A stretch of DNA of 64,000 nucleotides from DATARH01 sp963746885 (GTDB lineage: Bacteria > Pseudomonadota > Alphaproteobacteria > ATCC43930 > CGMCC-115725). The notes under the pieces are model-generated. The model saw only the letters and a program-made list of their open reading frames with translations. It ran no database searches and was not told the DNA's origin. A program made the position numbers and the translations under genes. Shown piece after piece: positions 63,032 to 64,000 of this stretch. Within the stretch, counting starts at the first letter, position 1. The number at the start of each line of letters is the position of its first letter. The stretch spans positions 92,651-156,650 of the forward strand of contig CAVVDM010000010.1 in NCBI GenBank assembly GCA_963746885.1. Direction: 5' to 3'.

Positions 63032-63811
63032 ATGAGCATCAGTCGGGGTGAATCGGTCGCTCGGGCGAGCGCGATCTACGACAAGCGCCTTACCCCGCAA
63101 AGTACGCGGCAAATGCGCGGCCTGCTTGAGGCGTCCCACCATGAGACCGCGGTATTCCACGCCACGAGCGTTCTCTGCGACTACCTCAACCGCTGGAACG
63201 AAGCCGGGCCGGCGGAAGTGGAAAAAGCCGAAGCCGCGGTGCTGCAAGCGCTCGGCAGCAACCCCAGCCACGCCCTGGCGCACTATGCAAAGGGGTTCGT
63301 TCATCGCACCAAAGGCGAGCACGAAGCTGCTCTTGCCTCGTTCTCCGAAACGCTCAAATACGCCCCGGATTTCGCCCGCGCTCATGCGCAAAGAGGCGCC
63401 CAGCTGCTCTATGTCGGACGCCCGGAAGAGGCGGTCGCGGAAGTCGAGAGGGCGCTGGAACTCAGCCCCCGCAGCGCGCAACGCGGCATGTTCTATTGGA
63501 TCATCGGCCGCGCGCGATTTTTCATGGGTCAATACGCCGAGGCGATACCCTGGCTACGACGCTCGATCAAGCTGTGGCCGCATCTCTGGTACAATCGCCT
63601 GTATCTCGCCAGCGCCTATGCGCTGTCGGGCAAAAAGGCGGCTGCGGCCCGAGCCCTGCGCGAGTTCGAGCAGCAGTTCCCCGGATACACACTCGCCCGC
63701 GTCACGGAGCACGAAGGCACAAATCCGAATGACAATCCCTTTGTCGTCGCCGGGCGGGACCGGTTTCACGAGGGATTGCGCCTCGCCGGCATGAGTTCCG
63801 AGGTGGCATAA
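63032..63811 (+). CDS. TPR-repeat protein paralogous to the cyclase C-terminus
   Basis: A 259-aa protein made of TPR units (NPSHALAHYAKGFVHRTKGE, YAPDFARAHAQRGAQLLYVG, MFYWIIGRARFFMGQYAEAI). From about residue 45 on it parallels the last 250 residues of the preceding cyclase protein, including HLWYNRLYLASAYAL against NLWFNRLYLISAYAL and the end NPNDNPFVVAGRDRFHEGLR. It has no cyclase, DNA-binding domain or signal peptide. ATG 63032 follows GCAGGAGGC. It lies 132 nt downstream on the same strand and probably arose by partial tandem duplication. Confidence 0.85.
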   Translation: MSISRGESVARASAIYDKRLTPQSTRQMRGLLEASHHETAVFHATSVLCDYLNRWNEAGPAEVEKAEAAVLQALGSNPSHALAHYAKGFVHRTKGEHEAALASFSETLKYAPDFARAHAQRGAQLLYVGRPEEAVAEVERALELSPRSAQRGMFYWIIGRARFFMGQYAEAIPWLRRSIKLWPHLWYNRLYLASAYALSGKKAAAARALREFEQQFPGYTLARVTEHEGTNPNDNPFVVAGRDRFHEGLRLAGMSSEVA

Positions 63812-64000
63812 GCCGCGTCGTATCGCGGCGCTGGTTTGAATTTCCGCTCATCCATGTTCACGGCTCAGATCAGAGCCGGCCGGGCAGCACGCGTTGCAGG
63901 GGGGCCAGCCGTGCCTGAGGCGGGGAATCCGAACGTCGGGTCGCCCCCCCACTGGGACAGCCCGGTCGCTATCAAGCAATGGCCGGAGTGGGGGTGCGCC

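Noticed and set aside
62264..63532. 422-codon open frame antisense to the cyclase and TPR genes
   Set aside because: It spans two sense genes with clear TPR repeats. No start signal or motif.

Overview
The window comes from a GC-rich alphaproteobacterium. The strongest lineage marker is a GcrA-type cell-cycle regulator at 23104-23448. A full-length cyclic beta-1,2-glucan synthase and TTGA-N6-TCAA (Fnr/FixK-type) boxes agree with this. The order (Hyphomicrobiales or Rhodospirillales-like) cannot be fixed from sequence alone. Region 1, 1-17.6 kb, is ordinary chromosome. It holds the end of an AzgA-type purine permease, an RluB-like pseudouridine synthase, tadA, a class III nucleotide cyclase, and a tight minus-strand operon (rfbB, rfbA, aminotransferase, serine hydrolase, histidine phosphatase). 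Divergent from rfbB lies a three-gene plus-strand group (644-aa unknown protein, methyltransferase, 361-aa unknown protein). The last two appear to share a C-terminal domain. An internally deleted luciferase-like monooxygenase, an MFS transporter, zapE, a lipoprotein and a MetX-like hydrolase follow. Region 2, 17.76-57.5 kb, is a patchwork accessory region. It opens with a 45-nt 3' piece of an initiator tRNA-Met gene, as integrative elements leave behind. It then runs through broken hipA and NACHT-ATPase genes and a nitric-oxide operon whose norB is gutted but whose nsrR, nnrS and candidate NsrR operator survive. gcrA and a methyltransferase come next. The rest is a graveyard of insertion sequences (IS3, IS21, IS66, IS110, IS256, IS630 and IS1634 types). 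Several are nested or fused, including an IS256 transposase split by an IS3 element with matching hexamers at both joints. Between the dead elements sits a stress cargo that still looks intact: BrkB-like membrane protein, CsbD, a PepSY-like secreted protein, a glycine-zipper stress protein, an encapsulin-type ferritin, a LuxR/FixJ-type regulator, and a universal stress protein translationally coupled to the 2815-aa NdvB. Three perfect TTGA-N6-TCAA boxes lie in 35.7-41.7 kb: before the LuxR-type gene, before the stress-protein/ndvB pair, and before a spot now occupied by IS debris. A remnant of a Crp/Fnr regulator lies nearby. Inference: this cargo responds to oxygen limitation. The region ends with a DUF3768 cassette joined to a truncated tyrosine recombinase, and a four-helix membrane protein of unknown function. 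Region 3, 57.7-64 kb, looks chromosomal again: a Tat-exported beta-propeller lactonase, an amidohydrolase, a frameshifted winged-helix/cyclase/TPR signalling protein, and a TPR protein paralogous to its C-terminus.
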